This document shows positions 47,917-58,557 of a stretch of DNA of 64,000 nt, in pieces. Positions within the stretch are counted from its first letter, which is position 1, and every line of letters starts with the position of its first letter. Source of the stretch: Acidimicrobiaceae bacterium (lineage in GTDB: Bacteria; Actinomycetota; Acidimicrobiia; Acidimicrobiales; UBA8592); assembly GCA_024641655.1 (NCBI GenBank), contig JAHECR010000009.1, positions 1 through 64,000 of the forward strand. Reading direction: 5' to 3'. The notes under the pieces are model-generated. The model was given only the letters and a program-made list of their open reading frames with translations, ran no database searches and was not told the origin of the DNA. The position numbers and the translations under genes are program-made.

Positions 47917-50900
47917 CCGAGGACCGGGCCGAGCCAGCGCTCCACGTCGGCGACGGCCATGGCCTTGCGCTGCGCGTACTCCTCGATCTGGTCGCGCCCG
48001 ACACGACGCACCCCGAAGTAGCGCGACGCCGGGTGACTGAAGTACAAGCCGGAAACGGCCGCAGCCGGATGCATGGCGAACGACTCGGTCAGGTGCAGGT
48101 CGAGGGTCTCCGTTGCGCGGAGCAGCGCGAAGATCGTCGCCTTCTCCGTGTGGTCGGGGCAGGCCGGATACCCCGGCGCAGGCCGGATCCCCTGATATTT
48201 CTCGGAGATGAGGTCGTCGGGTGAGAAGGCCACGTCCTCATAGCCCCAGTACTGGCGCCGGACCCGTTCGTGGAGGTACTCCGCAGCGGCCTCGGCAAGG
48301 CGATCGGCAAGCGCCTTCACCATGATCGAGCGGTAGTCGTCATTGTCGGCCTCGTAGGCGGCAGCCCGCTCGTCCACGCCATGGCCCGTCGTGACCGCGA
48401 AGGCACCGATGTGGTCGAGCACGCCACTGTCGGCGGGCGCAATGAAGTCCGCCAGCGCCAGGTGGGGCCGGGCGTCGTGATGCACGACCTGCTGTCGCAG
48501 GGTGTGGAGGGTGGCCAGCGGCATCGCGTCCTCTGGAGCGCCGCGAACCTCGATGTCGTCGCCCACCGCCCGCGCCGGCCAGAAGCCGACGACGGCGCGT
48601 ACCTCGAACCATCCGCCGGCAATCGCGTCTTCGAGCATGCCCCTGGCATCGTCGTAGAGCGACCGGGCTACCGCTCCCACCACGGGATCGTCGAGAATCC
48701 TCGGGAACGCTCCGGCGAGGTCCCAGGTCCCGAAGAAGGGCGTCCAGTCGATGTAGGGGACGAGATCAGCCGCCACGATGTCGTCGATGGAACGAACTCC
48801 CACGAAATCCGGCACCGCCGGGGTGTACTGCGCCCAGTCCACCACCAGTCGGTTGGCCCTGGCGTCGTCGAGCGAGACCGTCTGACGCACGCCGCTCTCG
48901 GCGCGCTCGATGCGCACGGCCTCGTACTGCTCGCGCACACCTGCCAGATACGCCTCGGCGTCATCGCCAAGGAGCTGCGACACGACCCCGACCGCGCGCG
49001 ACGCATCGGCGACATGGATCACGGCGTGGTCGTAGACCGGTTCGATCTTGACCGCCGTGTGGACCCGACTCGTCGTCGCCCCGCCGATCAGCAGCGGAAT
49101 GGAGAAGCCCTCGGCCTGCATCTGCGCTGCCACGTGAACCATCTCGTCCAGGCTCGGCGTGATCAGCCCCGAGACCCCGATGACGTCGGCGCCTTCGCGT
49201 CGCGCCGCTTCGAGGATCTTGGCCGCAGGCACCATGACGCCGAGATCGACCACGTCGTAGTTGTTGCATCGAAGCACCACACCCACGATGTTCTTCCCGA
49301 TGTCGTGCACGTCGCCCTTGGCCGTCGCGAGCACGACCTTGCCGGCGGCCTTGGCCTCACCGCCCTCGGCGGCGATGTAGGGCTCCAGGTGAGCCACGGC
49401 CTTCTTCATGACCCGCGCCGATTTGACCACCTGCGGCAGGAACATCCGACCCGACCCGAACAGGTCCCCGACCTCGTTCATGCCGTCCATCAGGGGGCCT
49501 TCGATGACATCGAGGGCCCGGATCGAACCCACGCGTGCCTCCTCGGCATCGACGACCACGTCCTGGTCGAGTCCGTGGACGAGCGCATGGATCAGCCGCT
49601 CGCGGACGGGCAGTTCGCGCCAGCTCACATCGGCTGCCGCGGCCGCAGTCATGCTCTCGACGTCGCTGGCCACTTCGATGAGTCGGTCGGTGGCATCGGG
49701 TCGCCGGTTGAACAAGACGTCCTCGATGCGCTCGCGGACGTCGGGTTCGATGTCTTCGTAGACAGGAAGACGGCCGGCGTTGACGATGGCGAGGTCGAGC
49801 CCGGCGCGGGTGGCGTGGAACAGGAAGACGGCGTGCATTGCCTCTCGCAGCGCATTGTTGCCGCGGAACGAAAACGAGAGGTTGGAGATGCCACCGGACA
49901 CGCGGGCGTGCGGCAAGGTGGCGGTGATGGCGCGAGCGGCCTCGATGAACGCACGGCCGTAGTCGGCGTGGGCCTCGATGCCCGTGGCGACGGCGAACAC
50001 GTTCGGGTCGAACACGATGTCCTCGGGCGGGAAGCCATCGCCGACGAGCAGCTGATAGGCGCGGGTGCAGATCGCCACCTTCTGTTCGAGCGTGTCGGCT
50101 TGACCGTCCTCGTCGAACGCCATCACGACCACCGCCGCGCCATACCGGCGCGCCAGGCGAGCCTGCTCGAGGAACCGCTCCTCACCCTCCTTGAGACTGA
50201 TGGAGTTGACGATCGCCTTCCCCTGGACCTGCTGGAGTCCGGCTTCGATGACGCTCCACCGCGACGAATCCACCATGATCGGCACCCGACTGATGTCGGG
50301 CTCGGTTGCGATCATGCGCAGGAACCGGGTCATGGCCTCCTCGGAGTCGAGCATGCCTTCGTCCATGTTGACGTCGATGACCTGCGCGCCGTTGTCGACC
50401 TGGTCACGCGCGACCGCGAGTGCGGCGTCGTAGTCGCCGCCCAGGATGAGTTTTGCGAAACGCGCCGAGCCGGTGACGTTGGTGCGTTCCCCGACGTTGA
50501 CGAGCAGGCTGTCGTCGTCGATCACGAAGGGTTCGAGGCCCGCCAGACGAGTGGCGATCGGCAGCGACGGCACGATCCGGGGCGCCTTCCCTCGCACCGC
50601 ATCGGCGATGGCGGCGATGTGCGCCGGCGTCGTGCCACAGCACCCACCGACCATGTTCAGCACGCCTTGATCGGCGAGGTCGCCGATCACCTGAGCCATG
50701 TGCTCCGGGGTGTCGTCGTATTCCCCCAGCTCGTTGGGGAGCCCCGCGTTCGGGTACAGGCTGATCGCCACGTCGGCGACACGGGACATGTCGGTGATGT
50801 AGCCCTTGATCTCGTCGACGCCGAGCGCGCAGTTGAGGCCGATCGCGATCGGGTCGCCGTGGCGAAGGGAGTACCAGAACGCCTCGGCGGTCTGCCCGGA

Positions 50901-51563
50901 GAGCGTACGACCGCTGAGATCGGTGATCGTTCCCGAGATGATGAGCGGGAGATCGATGCCGTGCTCGGCTCGATAGCCGCTGATCGCGAAGAGCGCCGCC
51001 TTGGCGTTGAGCGTGTCGAACACGGTCTCGACCAGCACGAGGTCGACGCCACCTCGCACGAGCCCGTCGAGCGCCTCGCTGTAGGCGGCGACCAGTCGGT
51101 CGAAGTCCACGTTGCGAGCGGCAGGGTCATTGACATCGGGGGAGATGCTCGCCGTGCGCGTGGTCGGGCCCAGGGCCCCGGCAACCCACACGTCACGGTC
51201 GGCACCATCGGCGACCTCTCGGGCGAGGCTGGCCGCCGCGAGGTTGAGCTCGTGACAGATCGATTCGAGGTGGTAGTCCGACTGCGAGATCGCGTTCGCG
51301 TTGAAGGTGTTGGTGGTGAGAATGTCCGCGCCTGCAGCGATGAAGGAGCGATGGACGTCGGCGATCACGTCCGGTCGGGTGAGCGTCAGCAGGTCGTTGT
51401 CGCCCACGACGTCGATCGCGTTGTCGGCGAAACGATCGCCCCGGTAGTCCTCGGGCTTGAGGCGACGCGCCTGGATGCTGGTGCCCATGGCCCCGTCGAT
51501 GATCAAGATGCGATCCCGAAGGGCGGTCTCGAACGCCCCGAGGCGTTCGTCACGGGTGCTCAT
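47901..51563 (-). CDS. metH: cobalamin-dependent methionine synthase
   Basis: MetH transfers a methyl group from methyltetrahydrofolate to homocysteine through cobalamin. The 1220-residue protein has all four modules. They are the homocysteine domain ([16 protein letters not shown] and [11 protein letters not shown] zinc ligands), the pterin-binding domain ([13 protein letters not shown]), and the B12 domain with base-off His in [11 protein letters not shown] near residue 750. The C-terminal reactivation domain has [15 protein letters not shown] near residue 1125. The ATG at 51563 overlaps the metF stop as ATGA. Confidence 0.97.
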   Translation of the reverse strand: MSTRDERLGAFETALRDRILIIDGAMGTSIQARRLKPEDYRGDRFADNAIDVVGDNDLLTLTRPDVIADVHRSFIAAGADILTTNTFNANAISQSDYHLESICHELNLAAASLAREVADGADRDVWVAGALGPTTRTASISPDVNDPAARNVDFDRLVAAYSEALDGLVRGGVDLVLVETVFDTLNAKAALFAISGYRAEHGIDLPLIISGTITDLSGRTLSGQTAEAFWYSLRHGDPIAIGLNCALGVDEIKGYITDMSRVADVAISLYPNAGLPNELGEYDDTPEHMAQVIGDLADQGVLNMVGGCCGTTPAHIAAIADAVRGKAPRIVPSLPIATRLAGLEPFVIDDDSLLVNVGERTNVTGSARFAKLILGGDYDAALAVARDQVDNGAQVIDVNMDEGMLDSEEAMTRFLRMIATEPDISRVPIMVDSSRWSVIEAGLQQVQGKAIVNSISLKEGEERFLEQARLARRYGAAVVVMAFDEDGQADTLEQKVAICTRAYQLLVGDGFPPEDIVFDPNVFAVATGIEAHADYGRAFIEAARAITATLPHARVSGGISNLSFSFRGNNALREAMHAVFLFHATRAGLDLAIVNAGRLPVYEDIEPDVRERIEDVLFNRRPDATDRLIEVASDVESMTAAAAADVSWRELPVRERLIHALVHGLDQDVVVDAEEARVGSIRALDVIEGPLMDGMNEVGDLFGSGRMFLPQVVKSARVMKKAVAHLEPYIAAEGGEAKAAGKVVLATAKGDVHDIGKNIVGVVLRCNNYDVVDLGVMVPAAKILEAARREGADVIGVSGLITPSLDEMVHVAAQMQAEGFSIPLLIGGATTSRVHTAVKIEPVYDHAVIHVADASRAVGVVSQLLGDDAEAYLAGVREQYEAVRIERAESGVRQTVSLDDARANRLVVDWAQYTPAVPDFVGVRSIDDIVAADLVPYIDWTPFFGTWDLAGAFPRILDDPVVGAVARSLYDDARGMLEDAIAGGWFEVRAVVGFWPARAVGDDIEVRGAPEDAMPLATLHTLRQQVVHHDARPHLALADFIAPADSGVLDHIGAFAVTTGHGVDERAAAYEADNDDYRSIMVKALADRLAEAAAEYLHERVRRQYWGYEDVAFSPDDLISEKYQGIRPAPGYPACPDHTEKATIFALLRATETLDLHLTESFAMHPAAAVSGLYFSHPASRYFGVRRVGRDQIEEYAQRKAMAVADVERWLGPVLGYASL

Positions 51564-52519
51564 GGGTGGTGTCCTTCGATCGCCGAGGGGGTTCGGGGCA
51601 TCACGCCGAGCAGGTGGCACGCGGCCACGGGAAGCTCGGCGCGGTTCATCGTGTAGAAGTGGAACTCGCGCACGCCGTGCGCGGCGAGATCGCGGCATTG
51701 CGCTGCGGCGAGGGCGGCAGCGACCAGGGGCTGCACGATGGGCTGGTCATCGAGGGTCGCGAGGTTGGCGCCCAGCCACGAAGGGACGACCGCTCCGCAT
51801 CGGGCCGCGAAGCTGGCGACTCGAGCGAAGTTCAGCACCGGCATGATCCCCGGGACCAGAGGAACGGTGATGCCGGCGCTTTCCACCTGGTCACGAAAGC
51901 GCAGGAACCGCTCGTTGTCGTAGAAGAACTGGGTGATCAGCCGGTCGGCGCCGGCATCGACCTTGGCCTTGAGGCTGTCGAGATCGGCCTGTGGCGACGT
52001 CGCACGCGGGTGGACCTCGGGATAGGCGGCGACGCTGACGTCGAACCTGGCTCCGTCGGCGCGGGCGCGGATACCGGCGACGAGGTCGGAGGCCGACCGA
52101 TACCCACCCTCGACCGACCCGTCGGTCTGACCTTCGGGTGGATCGCCGCGAAGGGCGACGATCCTGGTGATACCGGCCTCGACATAGCTGTCGAGCACGG
52201 CCTGCACCTCGCCACGGGTCGCGCCCACGCACGTGATGTGACCGGCCAGGGGCACGTCGGTGCGTTCGCCGAGGTGGCGCAGCGTGCTCGCTGTGCGCCC
52301 CTGATCGGTGCCGCGCGCGCCATAGGTGACGCTCATGAACGACGGCTCGAGCGGGGTGAGCAGGTCCACGCACACATCGAGGTTCGTCGTCCCTGCGGCG
52401 GTGGCCGGGGGGAAGAACTCGAAGGACACCGCGATGGCGCCGGCTCCGGGCAACGCGGCCCACGGCGGGCTCGTGGCCTCGGCTTGCCCACCGTGGTGAG
52501 GGGGTTGGGTCACGGTCAT
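51560..52519 (-). CDS. metF: methylenetetrahydrofolate reductase
   Basis: This flavin-dependent TIM-barrel enzyme of 319 residues produces 5-methyltetrahydrofolate for MetH. Family features include the catalytic Glu in [29 protein letters not shown], the [14 protein letters not shown] helix with folate contacts, and [11 protein letters not shown]. Four-base overlaps on both sides (with the regulator and with metH) make regulator-metF-metH one operon. Confidence 0.95.
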   Translation of the reverse strand: MTVTQPPHHGGQAEATSPPWAALPGAGAIAVSFEFFPPATAAGTTNLDVCVDLLTPLEPSFMSVTYGARGTDQGRTASTLRHLGERTDVPLAGHITCVGATRGEVQAVLDSYVEAGITRIVALRGDPPEGQTDGSVEGGYRSASDLVAGIRARADGARFDVSVAAYPEVHPRATSPQADLDSLKAKVDAGADRLITQFFYDNERFLRFRDQVESAGITVPLVPGIMPVLNFARVASFAARCGAVVPSWLGANLATLDDQPIVQPLVAAALAAAQCRDLAAHGVREFHFYTMNRAELPVAACHLLGVMPRTPSAIEGHHP

Positions 52520-53523
52520 GATGCCGCCTCCAGATCGTGCACCACGGGTGGTGCGATGGCGTTCTTACGCGCGCCCCAGAGGGTCACGGTGAGACGTTCG
52601 ACGGCCTCTCCATCGCGCCGCGCGTGCTCTGGTGGAGCCGGCGCGAAATGGGCGACCGGCTCGAGCTCGAGCCCCGCGTCGCTGCAGAAGGCCATCACCT
52701 CGCCGTCGGCGAATCCCAGACGGTGATGGGCGTACTCCGTGCGGAGCCGCTCGACTTCGTGGCGGGCGAAGTCGACGACGAGGAGGCGACCCCCTGGACG
52801 TAGGGTCCGCGCGACCTCACGAACGGCGTCACCGGGTCGGTCGAGGAAGTGCAGCACGTGATGGAGCACGGCCACGTCCATGGTCCCCGAGGGGATGTCG
52901 AGCTGGTAGATGTCGCCGTGGCGAACCGCACAGTGCTCCAAACCGAGGCTGTCGAGCCGGGTCCGGGCCAGGTGCAGCATCTCGCGACTGCGATCGATCC
53001 CGAGCCCGCGACGGCAGCGCGGGGCCAGGATCTCCAGGATGCGCCCGGTGCCGGTGCCGATGTCGAGCAGCGTGTCGATCGGGCCGGGCCCGACGGCGTC
53101 GAGCAGGGCTCGCTCGACGGTCTCGTCGGCCACGTGGGCGGCGCGGATGCGATCCCAGTCGGGGGCGAGCGACTCGAAATAGGAGGCGGCGACCTCGGCT
53201 CGTTCGGCTCGCACTGCCTCCAGGCGGGCTCGATCGGTGCGTAGTACCAATTCGTCGGCTTCGACGAGGTCGAGCACCGTCTCGTAGAGGCGCCGGGCCG
53301 GACCATCGAGACACGGCCGGAAGAAGGCGCTCGCCCCCTCGGCATGGCGTTCCAGCAAGCCGGCGTCAACGAGCAGCTTCAGGTGTCGGCTCACGCGTGG
53401 CTGGCTCTGCCCGAGCACCCGACACAGTTCGCCGACGGTCAGCTCGTTGCGTTCGAGGACGACGAGGATCCGCAGCCTCGTGGGCTCCCCTGCGGCCTTC
53501 AGTGCATGCACCAGCACGTCCAT
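52516..53523 (-). CDS. ArsR-family regulator fused to a methyltransferase domain (SahR-like)
   Basis: The 335-residue protein has an N-terminal winged helix-turn-helix (residues 1-90; LKAAGEPTRLRILVVLERNELTVGELCRVLGQSQPRVSRHLKLLVDAGLLER). It is followed by a complete class I methyltransferase fold (TLLDIGTGTGRILEILAPRC, GLGIDRSREML, MDVAVLHHVLHFLDRPGDAVREVARTLRPGGRL). In proteobacteria similarly fused regulators near metF/metH sense S-adenosylhomocysteine and control the methionine cycle; the same is inferred here. The ATG at 53523 is chosen because an AT-rich operator-like palindrome lies immediately upstream. It leads the metF-metH operon. Confidence 0.87.
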   Translation of the reverse strand: MDVLVHALKAAGEPTRLRILVVLERNELTVGELCRVLGQSQPRVSRHLKLLVDAGLLERHAEGASAFFRPCLDGPARRLYETVLDLVEADELVLRTDRARLEAVRAERAEVAASYFESLAPDWDRIRAAHVADETVERALLDAVGPGPIDTLLDIGTGTGRILEILAPRCRRGLGIDRSREMLHLARTRLDSLGLEHCAVRHGDIYQLDIPSGTMDVAVLHHVLHFLDRPGDAVREVARTLRPGGRLLVVDFARHEVERLRTEYAHHRLGFADGEVMAFCSDAGLELEPVAHFAPAPPEHARRDGEAVERLTVTLWGARKNAIAPPVVHDLEAAS

Positions 53524-53531
53524 GAAGGATA

Positions 53532-53549
53532 AACATATCTTTATATGTT
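53532..53549. promoter_or_regulatory. Palindromic operator of the ArsR-methyltransferase/metF/metH operon
   Basis: AACATAT at 53532-53538 and ATATGTT at 53543-53549 are perfect 7-bp arms around CTTT, starting 9 bases upstream of the regulator start codon. The site is a sharp AT-rich island in GC-rich DNA and has the size of an ArsR-family dimer site. Its position predicts autorepression of the regulator and of metF-metH. Confidence 0.72.
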
Positions 53550-53593
53550 GATCCGCGCAACGAAACAGCGTGGACGCTGGTCCGAGAGATGGA

Positions 53594-54379
53594 CTACGGC
53601 GCGTCGAGTGCCGCACGGACCTCCGCGACGAACGCACCAACCGCCTCGGGGCCGCCGCCGTCGATGAGACGACCGACGATGGCAGAACCGACGACACACC
53701 CGTCCGCGACGCGGGTGACCTCGCGCGCCTGTTCGGGCGTCCCGACCCCCACCCCGACCAGCACGGGCATGTCCGTGACGGCCTTGACCCGAGCAGCGAT
53801 CACCGTGGCGCTGGCAGCGAGCTGCTCGCGCACGCCGGTGATGCCGAGCAATCCCACCGCATAGACGAAGCCGCGCGACCGATCGCAGATCCGGACGAGA
53901 CGTTCGTCGGAGGTGGTCGGCGCCGCGAGCAGAATCGTCTCGATCGCTTCGGTATCGGCGGCTGCGGTCCACGGACCAGCTTCGTCGAGAGGCAGGTCGG
54001 GCACGATGGCACCGGCGACCCCCGACTCGCGCAGCGCCGCCGCGAAGCGCTCGAGCCCGTAGCGGTAGACGATGTTGTAGTAGGTCATCACGGCCAGGGG
54101 CACCGCCACGTCGAGCTCGGCGAGCTCGTCGAGAATCTGCGCCGGCGTCACGCCCCTGGCCAGGACGATGTCGTTGGCCTGCTGGATGATCGGACCGTCC
54201 ATCACCGGGTCCGAGAACGGGATCCCGACCTCGATGGCATCCGCGCCGGCATCGGCCGCAGCCTGGATCGCCTCCCGGTAGCCCTCGAAACCTCCCGTGA
54301 TGTAGGGCACCAGGACCTTGCGACCTTCGCCGATGCGGGCCCGGAGGGTGGGTTCGACGTGGTCTCGATGCACCGTCAC
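53594..54379 (-). CDS. trpA: tryptophan synthase alpha chain
   Basis: TrpA cleaves indole-3-glycerol phosphate to indole for the beta chain. The 261-residue barrel has the acid catalyst Glu in [18 protein letters not shown] with the following Asp, and the phosphate site [10 protein letters not shown]. The start is GTG 54379, which overlaps the trpB stop by four bases (GTGA). It is the last gene of trpC-trpF-trpB-trpA. Confidence 0.96.
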   Translation of the reverse strand: MTVHRDHVEPTLRARIGEGRKVLVPYITGGFEGYREAIQAAADAGADAIEVGIPFSDPVMDGPIIQQANDIVLARGVTPAQILDELAELDVAVPLAVMTYYNIVYRYGLERFAAALRESGVAGAIVPDLPLDEAGPWTAAADTEAIETILLAAPTTSDERLVRICDRSRGFVYAVGLLGITGVREQLAASATVIAARVKAVTDMPVLVGVGVGTPEQAREVTRVADGCVVGSAIVGRLIDGGGPEAVGAFVAEVRAALDAP

Positions 54380-55530
54380 CCCAGGATCTCCATCATCTGG
54401 GCGACGTCCTTGTCGCCGCGTCCGGAGAGGTTCAGCAACACGACCTTGCCGGCGAGCTCCTCGCGCGCCCGGGAAACCCACGCCAGCGCGTGCGACGGCT
54501 CCAGCGCCGGGATGATTCCCTCGGTGCGAGCCAATAACTGGAATGCCTCGATGACCTCCGCGTCGGTCACCTGTTCGTACCGAGCCCGGCCGATGTCGGC
54601 CAGATGCGAGTGCTCCGGGCCGATACCGGGGTAGTCGAGGCCCGCCGAGATCGACTGCGCTTCCAGCACCTGTCCCCACTCGTCCTGCATCAGATACGAC
54701 AGGGAACCGTGCACCACCCCGGGCACTCCGTGGCCGACCGCGGCGCCCCCGGCCGGCTCGACGCCCACCAGCTCGGCTTCGGTGTCGACGAAGCCCGAGA
54801 AGATGCCGGCGGCATTGGAACCACCACCGACGCACGCGGTGACCACGTCGGGGTCACGACCGAGCAGCGCGTGGCACTGGGCCCGAGCCTCTGAGCCGAT
54901 CACCCGGTGGAACTCGCGCACCATCCACGGATAGGGGTGTGGCCCCATCACCGAGCCAAGGCAGTAGTGGGACTCCTCCACGGTGGCAACCCAGTCACGC
55001 ATGGCCTCGTTGACGGCATCCTTGAGCGTGCGGCTGCCGCTGAACGCTGGCCGAACCTCGGCACCGAGCAGCCGCATCCGGAAGACGTTGAGCGCCTGGC
55101 GGGCCATGTCGACTTCGCCCATGTAGACGACGCACTCGAAGCCCAACAGCGCGGCGACAGTGGCCGTGGCGACGCCGTGCTGTCCTGCGCCGGTCTCGGC
55201 GACGAGGCGCTTCTTGCCCATACGTTTGGCGAGCAGGCCCTGGCCGAGCACGTTGTTGATCTTGTGGGAACCCGTGTGGTTGAGGTCCTCGCGCTTGAGG
55301 AGCATCTCGCAGCCCAACTCCTCCGAGAGTCGGTGACAGGCGGTGAGCGGCGACGGGCGACCTGCGTAGTCGGTCAGGAGGCCGTCGAGCTCGCCTCGGA
55401 AGCGCGAGTCCTGCCACGCGTCGCGGAACGCGGCCTCGAGCTCCTCGCACGCGGGGATCAAGGTCTCCGGAACGAATCGGCCTCCGAAACGTCCGAACCG
55501 CCCGTCAGGTGTCGGTTCGGTCATCGCCAT
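54376..55530 (-). CDS. trpB: tryptophan synthase beta chain
   Basis: This PLP enzyme condenses indole with serine. The PLP lysine is in HTGSHKINN, and [10 protein letters not shown] and [10 protein letters not shown] (phosphate loop) are intact; the 384-residue size is usual. The ATG at 55530 has AGGAGG seven bases upstream; a second ATG at 55524 overlaps the trpF stop as ATGA. Confidence 0.97.
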   Translation of the reverse strand: MAMTEPTPDGRFGRFGGRFVPETLIPACEELEAAFRDAWQDSRFRGELDGLLTDYAGRPSPLTACHRLSEELGCEMLLKREDLNHTGSHKINNVLGQGLLAKRMGKKRLVAETGAGQHGVATATVAALLGFECVVYMGEVDMARQALNVFRMRLLGAEVRPAFSGSRTLKDAVNEAMRDWVATVEESHYCLGSVMGPHPYPWMVREFHRVIGSEARAQCHALLGRDPDVVTACVGGGSNAAGIFSGFVDTEAELVGVEPAGGAAVGHGVPGVVHGSLSYLMQDEWGQVLEAQSISAGLDYPGIGPEHSHLADIGRARYEQVTDAEVIEAFQLLARTEGIIPALEPSHALAWVSRAREELAGKVVLLNLSGRGDKDVAQMMEILG

Positions 55531-56213
55531 GTGGCGTCCTCCTGCCAGTCGTAGGGTTCTGTGCCGAGATCGCCGAGGTCGCCCGAGAACGGTGCCGTCC
55601 CGTCGAGTCGACGGAACGCAGCGTGCGCGGCCCGCACGAAGTCACGCACGAGGATCGGGTCCTTGCGACCGGGGCTGCGTTCGACGCCCGAAGCCACGTC
55701 GACACCCCACGGCCGCACCTTCGCGATCGCCTCGGCCACGTTGCCCGGGTGCAGACCCCCGGCCATGATGAGCGGCACGCCCGACGGTGCGTCCTCGGCC
55801 AGCCGCCAGTCGAACACCCGACCCGATCCCGGGCTCGTCGCGTCGACGAGGAGCGCATCGGCGCCGAATTCGGTGCCGTGCTCGAACGCGGCGCTTCCGG
55901 CAACCACGGCCTTGAAGACCGTACGGACCTCACGCTTCACCTCGGCCACCATTGCGGGCGTCTCCGAGCCGTGGAGCTGCGCCGCAGCGAGGCCCGCCTG
56001 GTGACAGATCTTGATGACCCGCTCGGGGGTCTCGTTGCGGAACACGCCGACGGTGAGCACGTCCTGCGGAAGGCGACGCACGATCTCTGCGACGCGCATC
56101 GGTGAAACCTGCCGGGTGGAAGGCGCGAAGATGAACCCGACCGCATCCGCGCCGACGGCAACCGCCAGCAGCGCGTCCTCTTCGCTCGTCATGCCGCAGA
56201 TCTTCACGAACAC
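55521..56213 (-). CDS. trpF: phosphoribosylanthranilate isomerase
   Basis: This third-pathway enzyme of tryptophan synthesis has 230 residues and a (beta-alpha)8 fold. The catalytic Cys is in VKICGMTS, and the phosphate-binding segments GVDVASGVE and [11 protein letters not shown] are present. Many actinobacteria lack trpF and use a bifunctional HisA/PriA instead; its presence here means the HisA at 62490 can be single-function. It overlaps trpB and trpC by 10 bases each. Confidence 0.95.
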   Translation of the reverse strand: MFVKICGMTSEEDALLAVAVGADAVGFIFAPSTRQVSPMRVAEIVRRLPQDVLTVGVFRNETPERVIKICHQAGLAAAQLHGSETPAMVAEVKREVRTVFKAVVAGSAAFEHGTEFGADALLVDATSPGSGRVFDWRLAEDAPSGVPLIMAGGLHPGNVAEAIAKVRPWGVDVASGVERSPGRKDPILVRDFVRAAHAAFRRLDGTAPFSGDLGDLGTEPYDWQEDATWR

Positions 56214-57007
56214 GACGACACGCCCCTGCCCGCCTGGCGCAGCGCCCCGAGCGCGGCAGCCGGGTCGTCGGCGGTCACCAACGACTCACCGACGAGCACG
56301 GCGTCGTACCCCGCCGCCGCCAGCGCCGCCGCGTCAGCGGGCCCTCGGACGCCGCTCTCGGCGACCTTGACGACTTGCTCCGGGAGCGACTTGGCAACCC
56401 GGACTGCGCGTTGCTGATCGACCTGGAACGTGACCAGATCGCGCTGGTTGACCCCGACCAAGGTGGCGCCCACCGTCAACGCCCGTTCGACTTCGGCTTC
56501 GTCGTGGGTCTCGACCAGGGCGTCGATGCCGAGCTCGTGAGCGAGGGCATGGAAGTCGGCGAGCTCGGCGTCGTCGAGCGCCGCGGCGATCAGCAGGACG
56601 CAGTCGGCGCCCATGAGCCGAGCATCGCAGACGTCGCGCGCGTCGACCGTGAAGTCCTTGCGGATCACCGGGAGGTGCGTCGCTGCGCGCGCGGCCTGCA
56701 GGTCGGCGACCGAACCCCCGAAATGCTCGGCGTCGGTGAGAACGGACACGCACGCAGCTCCGCCGGCCTCGTAGGTAGCGGCGAGCACCGCAGGATCGAG
56801 GTCGGCGAAGAGGTCACCCTTCGATGGGGAGCGCCGCTTCACCTCGGCGATCACGGCCAGCCCATCGGCGGCCACGAGCGCGCTGCGGAACCCGCGAGGT
56901 GCCTCGCAGTGTCGGGCCGAGTCGACCAAGGCCGACAACGACCGGGTGTCGGCATCGGCGAGCTCCCGATGACGCGCCACGATGGCGTCCAGGTACGTCG
57001 TCGTCAT
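56204..57007 (-). CDS. trpC: indole-3-glycerol phosphate synthase
   Basis: The 267-residue barrel enzyme closes the indole ring. It shows VIAEVKRRSPSKGDL with the catalytic Lys, LPVIRKDFTVD, GVNQRDLVTFQVD and VAESGVRGPADAAAL. The start is ATG 57007. It is preceded by a 53-base gap after the J-domain gene and overlaps trpF by 10 bases. Confidence 0.96.
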   Translation of the reverse strand: MTTTYLDAIVARHRELADADTRSLSALVDSARHCEAPRGFRSALVAADGLAVIAEVKRRSPSKGDLFADLDPAVLAATYEAGGAACVSVLTDAEHFGGSVADLQAARAATHLPVIRKDFTVDARDVCDARLMGADCVLLIAAALDDAELADFHALAHELGIDALVETHDEAEVERALTVGATLVGVNQRDLVTFQVDQQRAVRVAKSLPEQVVKVAESGVRGPADAAALAAAGYDAVLVGESLVTADDPAAALGALRQAGRGVSSCS

Positions 57008-57060
57008 GAAGTCGTTTCCCGAGGCCGCACCCGCGCAAGGGTACTGCTCCCCCGCCGCCT

Positions 57061-57579
57061 CTAAGCAGTCTTTCGGCGACCGGTGAACGCGCTCGCGGCA
57101 GCGGCCCCGTCGCCACGCTGACGGGGCCCGAACAGCGTCACCACTCCGGCAAGAGCCGTGCATGCGAGCCCACCGATCACGAGCAGGCTCGATCCGGTGA
57201 CCAGACCGATCGCGAAGAGCACGAGCGTGAGGGCCAGCGCGCCCCACGTCAGCCTGCCCGCACCGCCCGGGGTCGTCGCGAGCGGGCTCGAGCCGGGCGC
57301 GGCTTGAGGCTCCGGCGTCGGCGCTGTCGCCGGGCGCGGCTTGAGGCGGTCCAGACGACGGTCGTAGGCCTCACGGCGGGACCGGTTCCCGAGGACGTTC
57401 CATGCCTCGTTGATGTCGCGCATCCGCTCGGCGGCTTCGATCTGGACCGCGGGCTCGTCAGCAACGTGGAAGTCGGGATGGTGTAGCCGGGCGAGCGCGA
57501 CGTAGCAGGCCCGTATCTCTGCCATCGTGGCCTCGGGAGGGACTCCCAGGGTGTCGTAGTGGGTTGAACCGGTCTGCAC
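57061..57579 (-). CDS. J-domain membrane protein
   Basis: This 172-residue protein has an N-terminal J domain (THYDTLGVPPEATMAEIRACYVALARLHHPDFH, with the HPD motif; INEAWNVLGNRSRREAYDRRL). A Pro/Ala-rich linker and two transmembrane segments (about residues 108-128 and 131-150) follow. It would recruit and stimulate a DnaK-type chaperone at the inner membrane face. It lacks the zinc and C-terminal domains of DnaJ. It lies upstream of trpC in the same direction; a functional link is not evident. Confidence 0.86.
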   Translation of the reverse strand: MQTGSTHYDTLGVPPEATMAEIRACYVALARLHHPDFHVADEPAVQIEAAERMRDINEAWNVLGNRSRREAYDRRLDRLKPRPATAPTPEPQAAPGSSPLATTPGGAGRLTWGALALTLVLFAIGLVTGSSLLVIGGLACTALAGVVTLFGPRQRGDGAAAASAFTGRRKTA

Positions 57580-57681
57580 TCGTCGCTCGTTGCTGCTGAG
57601 ATCGGCGCAGCGACCGCCAGGGTGCGGTCACGCCCCTGATCCATCGGCACGAGGGACCCTGCCATGAGGGCCCCGCTCCGC

Positions 57682-58557
57682 TCACGAACCGACGGCGAAG
57701 ACCTCAGCGGAGCAGCCCCCAACGGTTCCCTCACGGGGCACATCGACGCCGCGCTTCACGTAGGCCAACGCGATCGACCGTCCCCCCGCGTCGGCGACCG
57801 ACGTGAGCTTTCCGACAACGGCCCCGTCGCAGTGGAGATCGTCACCGGGGACGGCCGGCCCGGCGACGAGCACGCCCCGTAACAACCGGGGGACGTTGTT
57901 CCCACGGCTGTCGATGCGCGCCACGAGCTCCTGGCCCGTGTAGCACCCTTTCGTGAAGCTCACGCTGCGGCCGACGACACCTGCCTCTGCCGGAATCAGG
58001 CCCTCATGGATCTCGCGCCCCATGGCGGGGACGCCACACGCGATCCGCAGCCCCTCGAGATCGTCCTCGGAGGCCACGGCGACCCCGGCGGGCATCGACA
58101 CAACGGGGCCCAGGGCATCGGCCCCGTCGATCCCGGGCCACTGAGCGGGAACCACGACGAGGGCACCGGGCACGGCGTCGATCGCCATGTCCCCGGCTCC
58201 CGGGCCGCGCACGCTCACGGTCGACCAGCGTTCGAGCGAGAAGGCGCAGTCGGTGCGGAGGAGGAAGCGCTGCAGCCGAGCGAGCGCCTGCGCTCCGGCG
58301 CCGGCATCGAGATCGAGGAGGAGATCCTGCTCGCCGAGGCTGCTCACCCGCAACCACGCATCGACCTTGCCTTGGGGCTGCAACAGGAACGACCACGCCG
58401 CCTGGCCGGCCTCGAGTGGCCCGATTGCCTGGCTGAGCTGGCCCTCGAGGTACTTCACCGCGTCGGGCCCCGACACGCGGATCACGTCACGTTCCACCGC
58501 AACGGCCACAGGACCGGCCGCGAAGATCGCCGGGAACAGGTCTGCGCCCGTCGTCAC
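57682..58557 (-). CDS. ygfZ: YgfZ-type folate-binding protein (GcvT fold)
   Basis: This 291-residue protein resembles the glycine cleavage T protein but carries the YgfZ signature KGCYTGQELVARIDSRGN. YgfZ helps assemble or repair iron-sulphur enzymes and binds tetrahydrofolate. The N-terminal part IRVSGPDAVKYLEGQLSQ is typical. It overlaps the trpE stop by four bases, so it is co-transcribed with trpE, a combination I do not recognise as standard. Confidence 0.9.
   Translation of the reverse strand: MTTGADLFPAIFAAGPVAVAVERDVIRVSGPDAVKYLEGQLSQAIGPLEAGQAAWSFLLQPQGKVDAWLRVSSLGEQDLLLDLDAGAGAQALARLQRFLLRTDCAFSLERWSTVSVRGPGAGDMAIDAVPGALVVVPAQWPGIDGADALGPVVSMPAGVAVASEDDLEGLRIACGVPAMGREIHEGLIPAEAGVVGRSVSFTKGCYTGQELVARIDSRGNNVPRLLRGVLVAGPAVPGDDLHCDGAVVGKLTSVADAGGRSIALAYVKRGVDVPREGTVGGCSAEVFAVGS

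Noticed and set aside
48270-51656. A 1128-codon plus-strand frame opposite metH
   Set aside because: Its composition is unnatural and it lies fully within the clearly assigned metH gene; no family features are visible.
51564-51698. Longer MetH start upstream of 51563
   Set aside because: The extension lies inside metF in another frame, is Arg-rich, and the ATG at 51563 overlaps the metF stop as ATGA, followed at once by conserved MetH sequence.
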